Shown: positions 9,142 to 19,010, counted from the stretch's first letter. The stretch: DNA of 64,000 nucleotides from Phormidium tanganyikae FI6-MK23 (GCA_019359175.1 JAHHHU010000003.1:1-64000), one strand, 5' to 3'. Program-made: numbers and translations. Notes: generated by a model not told the origin, from the letters alone.

Positions 9142-10590
9142 CTATTCGTTCATTTCTCGATAAGTTGCCACTGCGGACGGTGAAACGCGATTAAGGTAAC
9201 GGAAGATCCAATACTTAAAGATCGTGTCTAGAATCACTGGGAAAGTCGCAATAAACAAGAAAATGAAATCGTGATTAGCAGGCAAACCAAAATGTTTTGA
9301 AATCCCTTCGAGAATAACTTCCCAACCGTGTGGAGAGTGAAATCCTACAAAGACATCCGTAAACAGAATGATGATAAATGCCTTTGCACTATCGCTCAGA
9401 CCGTAAACGGTTTCGTCCATAAAAGACTTGAGAATTTCGATTTCACGTTTGCCATTGAGCAACACAAACGTAAAACCGATCGTGGCTAAAATATCTGCAA
9501 TCCAGTTCTTAATGGCGTTCGCGCTTTGACTAGAAAATGTTTCTGCAACTTCGGTTGCTTTTTCGCGGACTCGAACTTCTACTTCTCCCGATCGCTCTCT
9601 TGCTCTCGTTTCGACTTCTTCGGGCGTAAGGATATTGCGATCGAGCGTTTCTTTGATAATATTTTCAAACTTCAAACGCTCCTCAAATCCCTGCAATTCT
9701 CGCAATGCTTCTTCTGCCATTTCGCCATTTAGGAAAATCTTGTCCGGATTCTCAATTCTGAACTGATGCGAAATCCAAGCGCCTGGGGGTAATCCATTAG
9801 CTAGAACAAAGTTACGGGTCACTTGCTGTACCAACAACGGCACAAGAATCAAGACCAAAACAAATCGCACCGCTAACAAAGTTTTCACTTTAGAAATGCG
9901 GTAACTTTGAACGAATTCGGCTTCAGATTTCGGATCAAGATCGCGTCTTAATCGATTTAGCGTAGCGAGAATTGATCGCGGAAGTAAACCTGTTTTATCA
10001 GAAATACTTTCAAAATCTTCGGAGGTTTTTACAGCAGTTGTTGGGACTTTTTCAGTATCAGAAGTTGTTAATTTTTTGTTGGAATCTTTTTTATCAAGGC
10101 TGCCATTATTTTCAACAGAAAGTAGCGAAGTTGAAACAGCTTCGAGTGTCAATTGTTCATCGGCATATCGCGCTAAGATTTCATCAATAAATCGCAGTTT
10201 TTCTAAGGTGATAGAAGGTTTATCGCGCACCGTTGGCACAAATCGAGACGAACCGATCTCAGTGGTTTCGATCGTGCGAATTTCTTGCACCGTTTTGTTT
10301 GGGTTCGTGATTGCAAGAGCCGATCGACTTTGGCGAAACTCGGTCAAACGCATCCGAATCACGCGGAGATATTTTTGCAAATCGGACTCAAAGTAGTCGA
10401 ACGCATTGCCCCGAAGTTGAGTCGAAGGGGACGCGATTTTCTTGCCGCCGAAATGCTCATTCTCGATCGCTTTAATTTTCAGTGCGGCATCGTAGGCTTG
10501 GTCGAGCGCACGATCGGGAGTTTCGAGATACCATTGTTCAGCCCGACGTACATAAGCTCTCAGTTGCGAAAGTAGCGAATTATTGTTCAT
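9142..10590 (-). CDS. pxcA: Proton extrusion protein PxcA (CotA/CemA family)
   Basis: PxcA is needed for light-induced proton extrusion and indirectly for inorganic carbon uptake, and it is located in the membrane. The 482-residue protein has a long soluble N-terminal half characteristic of cyanobacterial PxcA (starting RAYVRRAEQWYLETPDRAL). A CemA-like membrane half follows. Its segments include TLLAVRFVLVLILVPLLV, an ADILATIGFTFVLL helix, KAFIIILFTDVFVGFHSPHG and a last helix FIFLFIATFPVILDTIF. The C-terminal signature SPSAVATYREMNE matches the family. It is convergent with the hydrolase gene. Confidence 0.93.
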   Translation of the reverse strand: MNNNSLLSQLRAYVRRAEQWYLETPDRALDQAYDAALKIKAIENEHFGGKKIASPSTQLRGNAFDYFESDLQKYLRVIRMRLTEFRQSRSALAITNPNKTVQEIRTIETTEIGSSRFVPTVRDKPSITLEKLRFIDEILARYADEQLTLEAVSTSLLSVENNGSLDKKDSNKKLTTSDTEKVPTTAVKTSEDFESISDKTGLLPRSILATLNRLRRDLDPKSEAEFVQSYRISKVKTLLAVRFVLVLILVPLLVQQVTRNFVLANGLPPGAWISHQFRIENPDKIFLNGEMAEEALRELQGFEERLKFENIIKETLDRNILTPEEVETRARERSGEVEVRVREKATEVAETFSSQSANAIKNWIADILATIGFTFVLLNGKREIEILKSFMDETVYGLSDSAKAFIIILFTDVFVGFHSPHGWEVILEGISKHFGLPANHDFIFLFIATFPVILDTIFKYWIFRYLNRVSPSAVATYREMNE

Positions 10591-10742
10591 AGCTCAGGTC
10601 GTGTAGCAAACTGCGATCGGATGGGAGTTTTTGGGCAGTCGTTCTATTCTAAAACTGCTTTTTTCAGAAGGATTAGGATAGAAGCAGCATCTTAATGAAG
10701 CGGTTAGTATCCTAACAAATCCGGTTGAGAGGATTTCGTCAA

Positions 10743-12800
10743 ATGCAAACATTTCGGTCCGTGTGGATTCAAGGCGCGTCTCGCAGCGGGAAAACGGCGC
10801 GGTTAGTCGCTCAGGCTTGTGAGTGGATGCGAGTGAAAAAAGCTGGAATTTTAGTCTTGGCGGCGATCGGGGATAATCGTCTGGAATTAAGCGATCGATT
10901 AACCGATGCGACCCAAGGAAAGTTTCCGTTTCGCGCGACGACTCCACTGGGATTTTTTGAAGATGAAGTGACGCTATTTTGGTCGCTGTTGGTGCAGCAT
11001 TTGGATCTTAAGGCTCAGTTTCCAGTAAGATTGCGCCCTGAAAATGAGCAGGAATTAGCGACGAAACTCTGGCGCGTTGAGTTGGATCAGGCGATCGCTG
11101 AATCCGGAATTCCAGAAGCGCGGTTAGTTCGTCGAGTTCTGGACTTAATGCAGCTTGGATCGTTAAGCGGAATCGAAATCGATGACATTCCCACAATGCT
11201 TGATCGAGGTTTGCCGAAACTCGAAGAAAATAGCGCAGAATTGCCGCTGTCGCCAGAGACGATCGGGGAAATGATGCGACGTTGGCGATCGTGGTGTTTG
11301 CGGCGTGGATTGCTTACTTATAGTTTGATTACCGATTTGTATGGGCGTTATCTGCTGCATGATCCCACGTATCAAAAACATTTAACCGAACGATATCAAG
11401 CCGTGATTGCGGACGATGTTGATGAGTATCCGGCGATCGTGCGTCAACTGTTTGAGTTTTTGATCGATCGACAGATTCCTTGTGCATTTAGTTTTAATTC
11501 AGATGGAGCGGTGCGATTGGGACTGGGAGCCGATCCGAACTACTTAGGAGAATTGAGCGATCGCTGTTCGGTAGTGAAATTAAGCGATCGAACAAATCCC
11601 TGTTTGATGGACGAATTAGGCGAATCAATTTTAGACCTCGTTACTGATCCTGTTTTCTTTGCCAGTTTGCCGGATGCAATTCAAACGATTCAAACGACGA
11701 CACAAGCGCAATTGATTCGCCAAACCGCAGAAGTGATTATCAAAGCAGTGCAGGCGGGAACGGTTGAGCCGCGAGATATTGCGCTAATTGGGCCGGGAAT
11801 CGATCCGATTTCGCGCTACGCCTTGCGGGAGATTCTCACACGCCAAAACATTCCCGTTGAATTTCTCAACGATCAGCGACCGTTAGCCAGTAGTCCAATC
11901 GTGCGGGCACTGTTAACGCTACTGACCTTGATCTATTCGGGACTGGGACGATCGACGAATCGAGATACGATCGCGGAAATGCTCGTCATTCTCAGCCAGA
12001 AATCTGAATCGCCTGCCACTTATGCGATCGATCCCGTTCGGGCTGGACTGCTCGCGGATCATTGTTTCGAGCCACATCCTGATCGACCGCGCCTGCTGCC
12101 CTCGAATACCTTCCCGCGATGGGATCGATTGGGCTATCAAACCACCGAAGCCTATGAAAGCATGGTGCGCTGGATCGAATCACAGCGATCGCAGTTAGAA
12201 AATCGCTTGATTGCCAGTCCCGTTGTGATGCTCGATCGGGCGATTCAGCGATTCTTTCTCGGTGGCAGTCATCTCCCGTTTGATCAACTGGCAGGACTGC
12301 GAGAACTGATGGAAACCGCCCAACATTATTGGGAAGTAGACGATCGACTTAGACGCAGTGATCTCAGCGACGCACCGCAATCCTTGACGGTGCGAAATTT
12401 TATTCAACTGCTGAGAAGCGGTACGGTGACTGCAAATCCATTCCCGGTGCGATTAGTGCAGCCGAATTCTGTGACATTGGCAACTGTGTTTCAATATCGA
12501 TCGACTCGACGATCGCATCGATGGCAGTTTTGGTTAGATGCGGGATCATCACGTTGGCTCAGTGGGGTAGATTCGCTGTTTGCGGCTCCGTTGTTTTTGC
12601 AGGAATGGTCGGGGCAAGTGTGGGATGTGGAAGACACGCAGCAGATGAACGAACAGCGATTACGGCGTATTTTGCTGGATCTGTTGGGTCGTACCGAGGA
12701 GCGATTGTTTTTGTGCTACAGCGATCTTTCGACCAGTGGACAAGAACAGACAGGGGTTTTAACTTCGCTGGTCAATGCGGCGATTCCGTTGGGGTATTGA
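10743..12800 (+). CDS. Recombinase-family / UvrD-like ATPase of cyanobacteria
   Basis: The 685-residue protein carries Walker A GASRSGKT at residues 10-17 and the general layout of a superfamily 1 helicase/AddB-like protein. LTYSLITDLYGRYL and AVIADDVDEYP (motif II-like, with DDVDE where helicases have DExx) follow in the first third. A later helicase-like region has ALIGPGIDPISRYALREIL and VEFLNDQRPLASSPIVRAL. The C-terminus does not show the four-cysteine Fe-S cluster of AddB. Cyanobacterial homologues are usually called recombinase family proteins. A DNA repair role is inferred. ATG 10743 is preferred over TTG 10725 because GAGAGG lies nine bases upstream. Confidence 0.7.
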   Translation: MQTFRSVWIQGASRSGKTARLVAQACEWMRVKKAGILVLAAIGDNRLELSDRLTDATQGKFPFRATTPLGFFEDEVTLFWSLLVQHLDLKAQFPVRLRPENEQELATKLWRVELDQAIAESGIPEARLVRRVLDLMQLGSLSGIEIDDIPTMLDRGLPKLEENSAELPLSPETIGEMMRRWRSWCLRRGLLTYSLITDLYGRYLLHDPTYQKHLTERYQAVIADDVDEYPAIVRQLFEFLIDRQIPCAFSFNSDGAVRLGLGADPNYLGELSDRCSVVKLSDRTNPCLMDELGESILDLVTDPVFFASLPDAIQTIQTTTQAQLIRQTAEVIIKAVQAGTVEPRDIALIGPGIDPISRYALREILTRQNIPVEFLNDQRPLASSPIVRALLTLLTLIYSGLGRSTNRDTIAEMLVILSQKSESPATYAIDPVRAGLLADHCFEPHPDRPRLLPSNTFPRWDRLGYQTTEAYESMVRWIESQRSQLENRLIASPVVMLDRAIQRFFLGGSHLPFDQLAGLRELMETAQHYWEVDDRLRRSDLSDAPQSLTVRNFIQLLRSGTVTANPFPVRLVQPNSVTLATVFQYRSTRRSHRWQFWLDAGSSRWLSGVDSLFAAPLFLQEWSGQVWDVEDTQQMNEQRLRRILLDLLGRTEERLFLCYSDLSTSGQEQTGVLTSLVNAAIPLGY

Positions 12801-12838
12801 CGCTTCCGTGTCCTTTAGGAAGCCTCAATCTGACTATC

Positions 12839-14023
12839 CTACGGGCACACACCACCCGCACCGCTCGGCAATCCTCGGCAAACATCCTCTAGTTTAAGAA
12901 ATCCATCCGCGATCACTGTTTGTTTGATATTCGATTTATCTACCACCTGCGGATTCGATAAGGCTGAAGCAATTTCTGCACCATCACTCGTCTTAGTCGA
13001 AGCAGTCGTCAAGGCTTTCGTATCCGCGCCGTTGCTCAATGCTCCAACAATCTTTCCAGTCGCTTGAGCAATTTGAACGAGCGGTTTATAAATCGTCATT
13101 GCTTGATCGCCTGTCAGGATGGCTTGAATATTTGAAGCGTTGGCATCTTGTCCCGTGACTAAAACTTTGCCGTTGAGATTTTGATTTCGCAGTGCCGCGA
13201 TCGCACCCGTAGACAAAATATCACTGGCTGCATAAATCCCCTGAATGTTATTTTTCTCTTGCGTCAGAAATCCATCGGTTAAGGATTGCGCTCTTGTCAC
13301 ATCCCAGTTAGGCGTGTATTGATCAAAGACTTTATTGAGTTCTTTGCTATCAAATAACGGTTGGAGCTTATTCAGTGCCCCTTGACGAAATTGCAGCGCG
13401 TTATTGTCCGTTTGAGAACCATTCAGCAGCGCAATATTCGAGCCGCGTTTGAGTCCATAAGCGCCTTTGCGATATTGGTCAATGATGTACTGTCCTTGCA
13501 ATTCACCGACGCGCACATTATCAAACGAAACATAGTACGCCAAATCATTGTCTTGAATTAAGCGATCGTATGCAATGACCGGAACGCCAGAGTTTTTCGC
13601 AGACTGTACGATCGCGGAAGCTTTTTGACTATCTTTTGACCCAACAACTAAAATGCACGCGCCCCGCGTTAGCATTGATTCGGCTTGATTCTGTTGAGTG
13701 TCAGCATCATTGTTCGCGTTAGCATACTGAATCTGCACACCTGGAAGGTTCTTGGTGATTTCCTGCTGAAGTAATGGGCGATCGTAAGTTTCCCAGCGAG
13801 TTGAGGTATCCGTTTCAGGCAAAAGAAGCCCTACATTTTTGCACCCTTTCGCAGCTTTGAAAGTATCAGCCGTTTGAGTCAGAGCAGCAGTATTGTTACC
13901 CGAATTATTGGGCGCGGTTGGGGTGGAATTAGAAGCAGAATTGTTACTGCAAGCGTTGAGGAGTGGAAGCGAGCAAAAAACTCCTAACACAGTCGCGATC
14001 GAAAGATTTCTAAACATTTTCAT
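12839..14023 (-). CDS. Sugar ABC transporter substrate-binding lipoprotein (XylF/ChvE-like)
   Basis: A lipoprotein signal ends in lipobox LLNAC with Cys25, followed by a Ser/Asn/Thr-rich tether. The mature part is a type 1 periplasmic binding protein. It begins KNVGLLLPETDTSTRWETYD and contains GACILVVGSKDSQKA, VPVIAYDRLI, NIALLNGSQTDNNA and GKVLVTGQDANASNIQAI, which match xylose/multi-sugar binders. It is expected to be anchored outside the inner membrane. No permease or ATPase gene is beside it, so it is an orphan here. It could serve a distant transporter or a sensor. Confidence 0.85.
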   Translation of the reverse strand: MKMFRNLSIATVLGVFCSLPLLNACSNNSASNSTPTAPNNSGNNTAALTQTADTFKAAKGCKNVGLLLPETDTSTRWETYDRPLLQQEITKNLPGVQIQYANANNDADTQQNQAESMLTRGACILVVGSKDSQKASAIVQSAKNSGVPVIAYDRLIQDNDLAYYVSFDNVRVGELQGQYIIDQYRKGAYGLKRGSNIALLNGSQTDNNALQFRQGALNKLQPLFDSKELNKVFDQYTPNWDVTRAQSLTDGFLTQEKNNIQGIYAASDILSTGAIAALRNQNLNGKVLVTGQDANASNIQAILTGDQAMTIYKPLVQIAQATGKIVGALSNGADTKALTTASTKTSDGAEIASALSNPQVVDKSNIKQTVIADGFLKLEDVCRGLPSGAGGVCP

Positions 14024-14195
14024 AAAGGCGGAATTGACAAGATGAAGCGCAGAATGAGCGGTAACTTTGTTTAGATGCGTTCACTAAAACAATTCAATGA
14101 CCCCTGAAGAGAAAGGCTCGAATTGCTCTGAAACGCGGCCAAACAAGCAGTTAGCTTTCTGGAATAACATCTATTCTTGACAATTTGTACAGACT

Positions 14196-14224
14196 CTAGC
14201 TTCATTCCTAAAGCTAGTTTTTTT
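14196..14224 (+). terminator. Orphan plus-strand terminator, possible end of a small RNA
   Basis: A 7-bp stem CTAGCTT/AAGCTAG (14196-14202, 14211-14217) encloses an 8-base loop and is followed by seven T at 14218-14224. Both flanking genes are on the minus strand, so no known plus-strand gene ends here. Confidence 0.65.
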
Positions 14225-14309
14225 CACCCTAAAGGTAGATTCTCTAACCCAGGGTCGTGAATTCAATATCTTCTATTGTTAAATAATCTGCATCCACTAA
14301 TCTACATTC

Positions 14310-15038
14310 CTAAGAGCCGCGAATCTCCGATCGTAGTTTTTCGAGTTCTGGATCGAGCAATGGATTCGCTTGCGGTAGCTTTCCACTGATTTGCTCTTTC
14401 ATCGCTGCTAATTCTGCATCGAGATCATCGCCTTGCCCCAAAGCTTCAAACCGCTTTTCGAGATCGTCACCGCCCAATTCTGCCATCGCTTCCGATCTCG
14501 CTTCGAGCTGCAAAACTTTATCTTCCATCCGCTCAAACGCACCCATCGCGCTTCCAGTCCCTACACGATTGAGCATTTCATGAAGTTGCTCAGAAGCTTT
14601 TGCCGATCGTGCCCGTGCAATGTACATATCCTTCTTGGTTTTCGCTTCGGCAATTTTGCTCTCAAGCTTCATCATGTTCTGTTTGAGTTGCGTCACGACA
14701 GAAGCTTGCTGGCTTAACTGCGATTCCATTGCATTCGCGGTTTCGACATAGCTTTTACGTCGTGCCAGTGCTTCTCGCGCTAGATTTTCATCGCCTTTTG
14801 AGAGAGCTAACTGGGCGCGGCGGTACCATTCTTCCGAGCTCGATCGAGCTTGAGCGGCTTGGCGTTCGGTGCGTTTCTGCGTTGCGATCGCTTGCGCCAC
14901 TGCTTGCCGGAGCCGAATCAAATCATCCTGCATATCCAAGACAGTCTGTTCCAGAATCTTCTCTGGATCTTCCATCTGTCCTACTAGATGATTGAGATTT
15001 GCGCGAATTGCACGCCAAATTCGGTCAAATAGTCCCAT
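14310..15038 (-). CDS. PspA/Vipp1 (IM30) family membrane-stress protein
   Basis: ESCRT-III-like protein that forms rings or rods on membranes. In cyanobacteria PspA protects the membrane and Vipp1 maintains thylakoids. It starts MGLFDRIWRAIRANLNHLV, the conserved amphipathic helix, at CAT 15036-15038. A long alpha-helical coiled-coil core follows, including EDPEKILEQTVLDMQDDL and AMGAFERMEDKVLQLEARS. The 242 residues end with PELEKLRSEIRGS, a short Vipp1-like terminal helix after a brief linker. Length and linker lie between PspA and Vipp1, so I do not choose a symbol. A 12-residue upstream extension is open but not family-like. Confidence 0.9.
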   Translation of the reverse strand: MGLFDRIWRAIRANLNHLVGQMEDPEKILEQTVLDMQDDLIRLRQAVAQAIATQKRTERQAAQARSSSEEWYRRAQLALSKGDENLAREALARRKSYVETANAMESQLSQQASVVTQLKQNMMKLESKIAEAKTKKDMYIARARSAKASEQLHEMLNRVGTGSAMGAFERMEDKVLQLEARSEAMAELGGDDLEKRFEALGQGDDLDAELAAMKEQISGKLPQANPLLDPELEKLRSEIRGS

Positions 15039-15143
15039 ATCAGCAACTCCCAGGAAGAATAAAGCGCGGCGCACTTTTTCACTTCCCTAAATCCTACCGC
15101 ACGATATTCAATCGGTTCCTCTAACGATCGTCAGATCAATCGG

Positions 15144-16217
15144 TCAAGGCTGGCGAATTTCTGCGGCAAGCCCACGGTTTTTTAATTCCTGGGCTTTCTT
15201 TTGTGCCTCTCCTTGCGTGGAAGTTGCCGCAAGCTGGATTTTGCCATCGGAACGCACAAACGCATCGGGAACAACCTGACGCGCTGCCGCTAAAGATTGA
15301 TCGCCTGTAAAGGGAATCTCTACTTTATATTGCAAGCTTTGAGGGACAGGGCTTGCGGCGATTTGTGGAACGGATTGCGGAACGGAAACGGAGGGTAAGA
15401 GAACTGAGGAAGAAGTAGTGACAGGGGCAGGAGAAGCAGAAGGCACCACGATCGCAGAAGGATCAGCGGGCGATGGGCTTGGAGACGGACTTGGAGACGG
15501 ACTTGGAGAAACTGCGATCGCAGCAGGCTTGGTTCTGAGAACAGAAAGGGTATCGAGTCCAATTTCGGAAAATTCATCTCGATCGAGCGGTGGAGAATTC
15601 GGAATGTTCCCCGATTCTGAAACCGGAGTTTCAGCAACTTCAGTTTGTCCGCCTCGTTGAGCGATTCCACTCAGAATCGAAGGATTCATAATCACATAGC
15701 CCAACATCGCGCTAGACACCAGCAGCGTTAACATCGAGCCGATTCCTAGCGGGGTTGATAAGCTCTGAAGAAATCCGCGCTCGACTTCGACTTTGGCTTC
15801 CTCACGCTTCAAGCTCTTAAGCAAATGTTCAGAAGATTCGAGATAGTCATCAGGCGGCGATGTCTCATCGGGGTTCGCCAACTCAAACAGCGCTTCACCA
15901 GCGGTTTCTGGCTCATAAGGAACCATTGCGCTACCTTCGTTTGAGTTGGCATTTTCAGCGATCGCAGAGCGACCCAAATCGAACGAAATCGCTTTTGGAG
16001 GAGTTCCAACGGTTGCGGGGGCTTCGGGGGTTGACTCGATTAGATCAAGAGATTTTTTCGGGGATTGTTTGGGACGCAGCACGATCGGAGAAACACTCAA
16101 TCCGGCTCGTTGCCGACGATAGCGCGTCAGTTCATCTTCTAACCGTAAATCTAGACAGCTTAACGCCTGTTGAAGTTTAGGATTAGGAACAGTATTGGCG
16201 GTTCGACCATGACGCAT
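15144..16217 (-). CDS. Single-pass membrane protein with Pro/Ser linker and SPOR-like C-terminus
   Basis: From ATG 16217 (MRHGRTANTVPNPKL) it is 357 residues; an earlier start at 16256 is possible. The N-terminal ~165 residues are cytoplasmic and charged, and one transmembrane helix follows (GIGSMLTLLVSSAMLGYVI). Then comes a low-complexity stretch of seven Ser-Pro pairs encoded by 12-bp DNA repeats near 15478-15510. The C-terminal ~75 residues (YKVEIPFTGDQSLAAARQVV, then IQLAATSTQGEAQKKAQELK) resemble a SPOR/peptidoglycan-binding fold by spacing and by the ending LKNRGLAAEIRQP. The topology suggests a cell-wall-facing tail. The function is unknown and the SPOR assignment is inference. Confidence 0.7.
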   Translation of the reverse strand: MRHGRTANTVPNPKLQQALSCLDLRLEDELTRYRRQRAGLSVSPIVLRPKQSPKKSLDLIESTPEAPATVGTPPKAISFDLGRSAIAENANSNEGSAMVPYEPETAGEALFELANPDETSPPDDYLESSEHLLKSLKREEAKVEVERGFLQSLSTPLGIGSMLTLLVSSAMLGYVIMNPSILSGIAQRGGQTEVAETPVSESGNIPNSPPLDRDEFSEIGLDTLSVLRTKPAAIAVSPSPSPSPSPSPSPADPSAIVVPSASPAPVTTSSSVLLPSVSVPQSVPQIAASPVPQSLQYKVEIPFTGDQSLAAARQVVPDAFVRSDGKIQLAATSTQGEAQKKAQELKNRGLAAEIRQP

Positions 16218-16387
16218 GGGGTAGACTCCTCGATTGAAAGCCGTTAAATTCGTCAAAACGTAAGCATCGGAAAATCTGAGATTTTAGTGTAGTTCAGAGT
16301 TTGCAAATCGACGCACAAATCTTGGAGTACATTTGGTGGCAGAATCTTTGCAAGTGTCGGCAAATTTCTCAAACCGTCGCAGGTTGC

Positions 16388-18082
16388 ATGATAAAACGAT
16401 TTTTTTTTCCAAGTTTGGTCGCGATTAGCATTGTTGTGGCTCCGATCGCTCGATCGCAGTCTTTTCCGCTCGATCGCACAAAGCAAGGCATGGTGGCATC
16501 CGCGCACCCGTTGGCTTCTCAGGTTGGGCTAGAGATTCTCAAACAAGGGGGAAACGCGATCGATGCTGCGGTGGCGACGACGTTAGCAATTTCTGTCGTC
16601 GAGCCATTTTCAGCGGGCATTGGGGGCGGCGGGTTTATGCTGTTTTATCAGGCGCAGAACAATGAAATGAAAGCGCTGGATTTTCGGGAACGTGCGCCGA
16701 TCAAAGCGACGCAAAATCTGTACTTGGATGCTCAAGGGAAAGTTCGCCCGAATGCAAGTACGGATGGATATTTAGCGGTTGCGACACCGGGCACGATCGC
16801 AGGTCTTTATCAAGCCCATCAGCAATACGGAAAATTACCTTGGAAAACAGTCGTCGCACCTGCGATCGAGCTTGCTAAAACTGGATTTCCAGTAAGTCAT
16901 CGCTTGACCGAAGCAACCGAAGCGCGGAAGTTTCAGAATGCTGAAGCCCGCAAGATTTTTACACACAATGGAAAACCCTATCAGCCAGGTGAGATTCTAA
17001 AACAGCCGGAATTAGCAGCAACGTTGAGCGAGATCGCACTTGATCCGAATCAGTTTTATCAAGGCAATGTCGCTCAAGCGATCGTAAAAGATATGCGGGC
17101 AAACAATGGATTGATCACGCTGGAAGATCTCAAGCAGTATCGTCCGACTTGGCGCACTCCGGTGTGTGGCAATTTTCGCCAGACGCGAGTTTGCTCGATG
17201 CCGCCGCCCTCTTCGGGAGGGGTACATCTGCTTCAGATTCTCAATTTGATTGGGGATAGTGATCTCAAATCTATGGGCTGGCACAATCCCAATGCGTTAC
17301 ATTTACTGATCGAATCGATGCGAATTGCTTACGCCGATCGTGCAACTTATCTGGGCGATCCGGATTTCGTCAAAGTTCCCGTCTCTGCTTTGATCAGTCC
17401 TGATTATGCCAAGATTCGACGGCGAGAAATCGATCCGAAAAAAGCTGCAACTCAAGTGAAACCAGGCGATCCAGCGGTATTACAGAACCTCTCACGCGAA
17501 TCGACCGAAACGAGTCACTTAACGATCGTGGATCGCGATCGCAATGCGGTTAGTCTCACATTCACGATTAATCTCGGATTTGGTGCAGGCATTGTTGCCC
17601 AGGGAACCGGAATTGTATTGAATAACGAAATGGATGATTTTGCGATCGCGCCGAATACCCCGAATGCATTTGGATTAGTAGGCGGTCAAGCGAATGCGAT
17701 CGCGCCTCGAAAAATTCCGCTTTCCAGTATGACTCCGACGATCATCACCGAAAACGGAAAGCTCCGAATGGCGGTCGGAGCGCCCGGCGGCAGTACGATT
17801 ATCACAACGGTTTTGCAAACGATTTTGAACGTACTGGTGTATGACATGGATGCACGAAGAGCGATCGCAGCATCCCGAATTCATCATCAATGGCAACCCG
17901 ATCGATTAATGGTTGAGCAATGGGGATTTGATCCGCTCACGATCGAGGAATTGAAACGGCGAGGGCATCAGATCCAGCAACGCGAAAAATGGGGAAATGC
18001 GAATGCGATCGTGGTGCTGCCAGATGGCTCGATCGAAGGTGCTGCCGATCCGCGTGGCGAAGGTGTTGCTTCTGGATATTAG
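16388..18082 (+). CDS. ggt: Gamma-glutamyltransferase, exported
   Basis: Hydrolyses or transfers the gamma-glutamyl group of glutathione, and matures by self-cleavage into two chains. ATG 16388 gives a 564-residue precursor with a signal peptide (MIKRFFFPSLVAISIVVAP, probable cleavage after IARS). The family signatures MVASAHPLASQVGLEILKQG, GNAIDAAVATTLAISVVEPF and GIGGGGFML follow. The self-processing and catalytic Thr is about Thr375 in TSHLTIVD. The small subunit has LNNEMDDFA, PLSSMTPTI and GAPGGSTIITT. ATG 16301 would put 29 odd residues before the signal, so it is not used. It is divergent from the SPOR-like gene. Confidence 0.95.
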   Translation: MIKRFFFPSLVAISIVVAPIARSQSFPLDRTKQGMVASAHPLASQVGLEILKQGGNAIDAAVATTLAISVVEPFSAGIGGGGFMLFYQAQNNEMKALDFRERAPIKATQNLYLDAQGKVRPNASTDGYLAVATPGTIAGLYQAHQQYGKLPWKTVVAPAIELAKTGFPVSHRLTEATEARKFQNAEARKIFTHNGKPYQPGEILKQPELAATLSEIALDPNQFYQGNVAQAIVKDMRANNGLITLEDLKQYRPTWRTPVCGNFRQTRVCSMPPPSSGGVHLLQILNLIGDSDLKSMGWHNPNALHLLIESMRIAYADRATYLGDPDFVKVPVSALISPDYAKIRRREIDPKKAATQVKPGDPAVLQNLSRESTETSHLTIVDRDRNAVSLTFTINLGFGAGIVAQGTGIVLNNEMDDFAIAPNTPNAFGLVGGQANAIAPRKIPLSSMTPTIITENGKLRMAVGAPGGSTIITTVLQTILNVLVYDMDARRAIAASRIHHQWQPDRLMVEQWGFDPLTIEELKRRGHQIQQREKWGNANAIVVLPDGSIEGAADPRGEGVASGY

Positions 18083-18310
18083 CCTGACTGAGATCTTGCA
18101 CCGTCCGTCGCAAATTCGCCAACAGTATCTTCTAGTCACGGGCGAGGCTGAATCGCAGTGAAAGAACTTGTCGAACCAACATAACCAGTTGAATCTCTCG
18201 TTTTGGAAAGTCTTGGATTAGCGATCTAACTTGTAACGATTTCAGCGATCGACATTTCCCAAAGACGGAATTGTAAAACCTGCTTCAGTGTCCTGACCCT
18301 AATCGAATTC

Positions 18311-18823
18311 CTACGATGAAAACCGCTCCAACCAGCGTCGAATTCTGACCTTTCCTGCCACATAAAACGGCAGTTGATAATGTTCCGCCATCAGCCATGC
18401 CACAAACGCGAAATGACAAAAGAACGTCAACCCAATCCAAAACGTGGGAAACCAATCCCCAGAGCTTCCATCCAGCGGCACAAAAATCTGTGCAGGCAGC
18501 CAAATTAGACTTGGGGGCAATATCACCAACGCCAATCCAACGATCCAAATGACGATCGACAAATCCAAATCTGGTTGGTTCGCCGCCTGCCACTTGCGCC
18601 CATTCCAGCGCCACGTCATCGGCTGCGAACTATCTTCCACATGAACCGTCTGTTCTTTCAAATTTGCTGTAAAAATGTGGCGGCAAAAATTACAGGCAAA
18701 CGCATCCATCAGCGTCAATCCTTCCACCTGTCCATGACGGCAGATCGGACAGGGGAAAGCTTCCTGATAATTTAATGTGCGTCGCTCTGGAGACACACTC
18801 GAAACTGATTTCGGATACTGCAT
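18311..18823 (-). CDS. Membrane protein with N-terminal zinc-ribbon-like region, unknown function
   Basis: The 170-residue protein has two CxxC pairs (CPICRHG and CNFCRHI, around residues 25-48) that could bind zinc. A WRWNGRKWQAANQPDLDLS segment follows, then two to three hydrophobic segments (WIVGLALVILPPSLIWLPA, and FWIGLTFFCHFAFVAWLMA). It ends in a basic tail. It looks like a conserved cyanobacterial membrane protein, but I cannot name a function. The 228 bases between it and the ggt stop show no gene. Confidence 0.75.
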   Translation of the reverse strand: MQYPKSVSSVSPERRTLNYQEAFPCPICRHGQVEGLTLMDAFACNFCRHIFTANLKEQTVHVEDSSQPMTWRWNGRKWQAANQPDLDLSIVIWIVGLALVILPPSLIWLPAQIFVPLDGSSGDWFPTFWIGLTFFCHFAFVAWLMAEHYQLPFYVAGKVRIRRWLERFSS

Positions 18824-19010
18824 GATCCGCCCTAAAAATATCTAAATTTAAGCCTCTCTTAGTCTATCGATTTTCCCAAATTCAATGCGGTTTCCCCCAA
18901 ATCCCTTCAACTTCATATCATTGCCATCAGAGATTTCGTTTGCGAGTTGAGCATTTCCACCTAGAATAGAATTGACGGTAAGTACATATACACAGCTTAG
19001 GGATATCCTT

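Noticed and set aside
10594-10947. 117-codon minus-strand frame across the pxcA/recombinase gap
   Set aside because: Overlaps the start of the well-supported plus-strand gene, with no ribosome site and no coding character.
12802-12823. Hairpin GCTTCC/GGAAGC between convergent genes as a terminator
   Set aside because: Six-bp stem with a 10-base loop and no T run on either strand; too weak to call.
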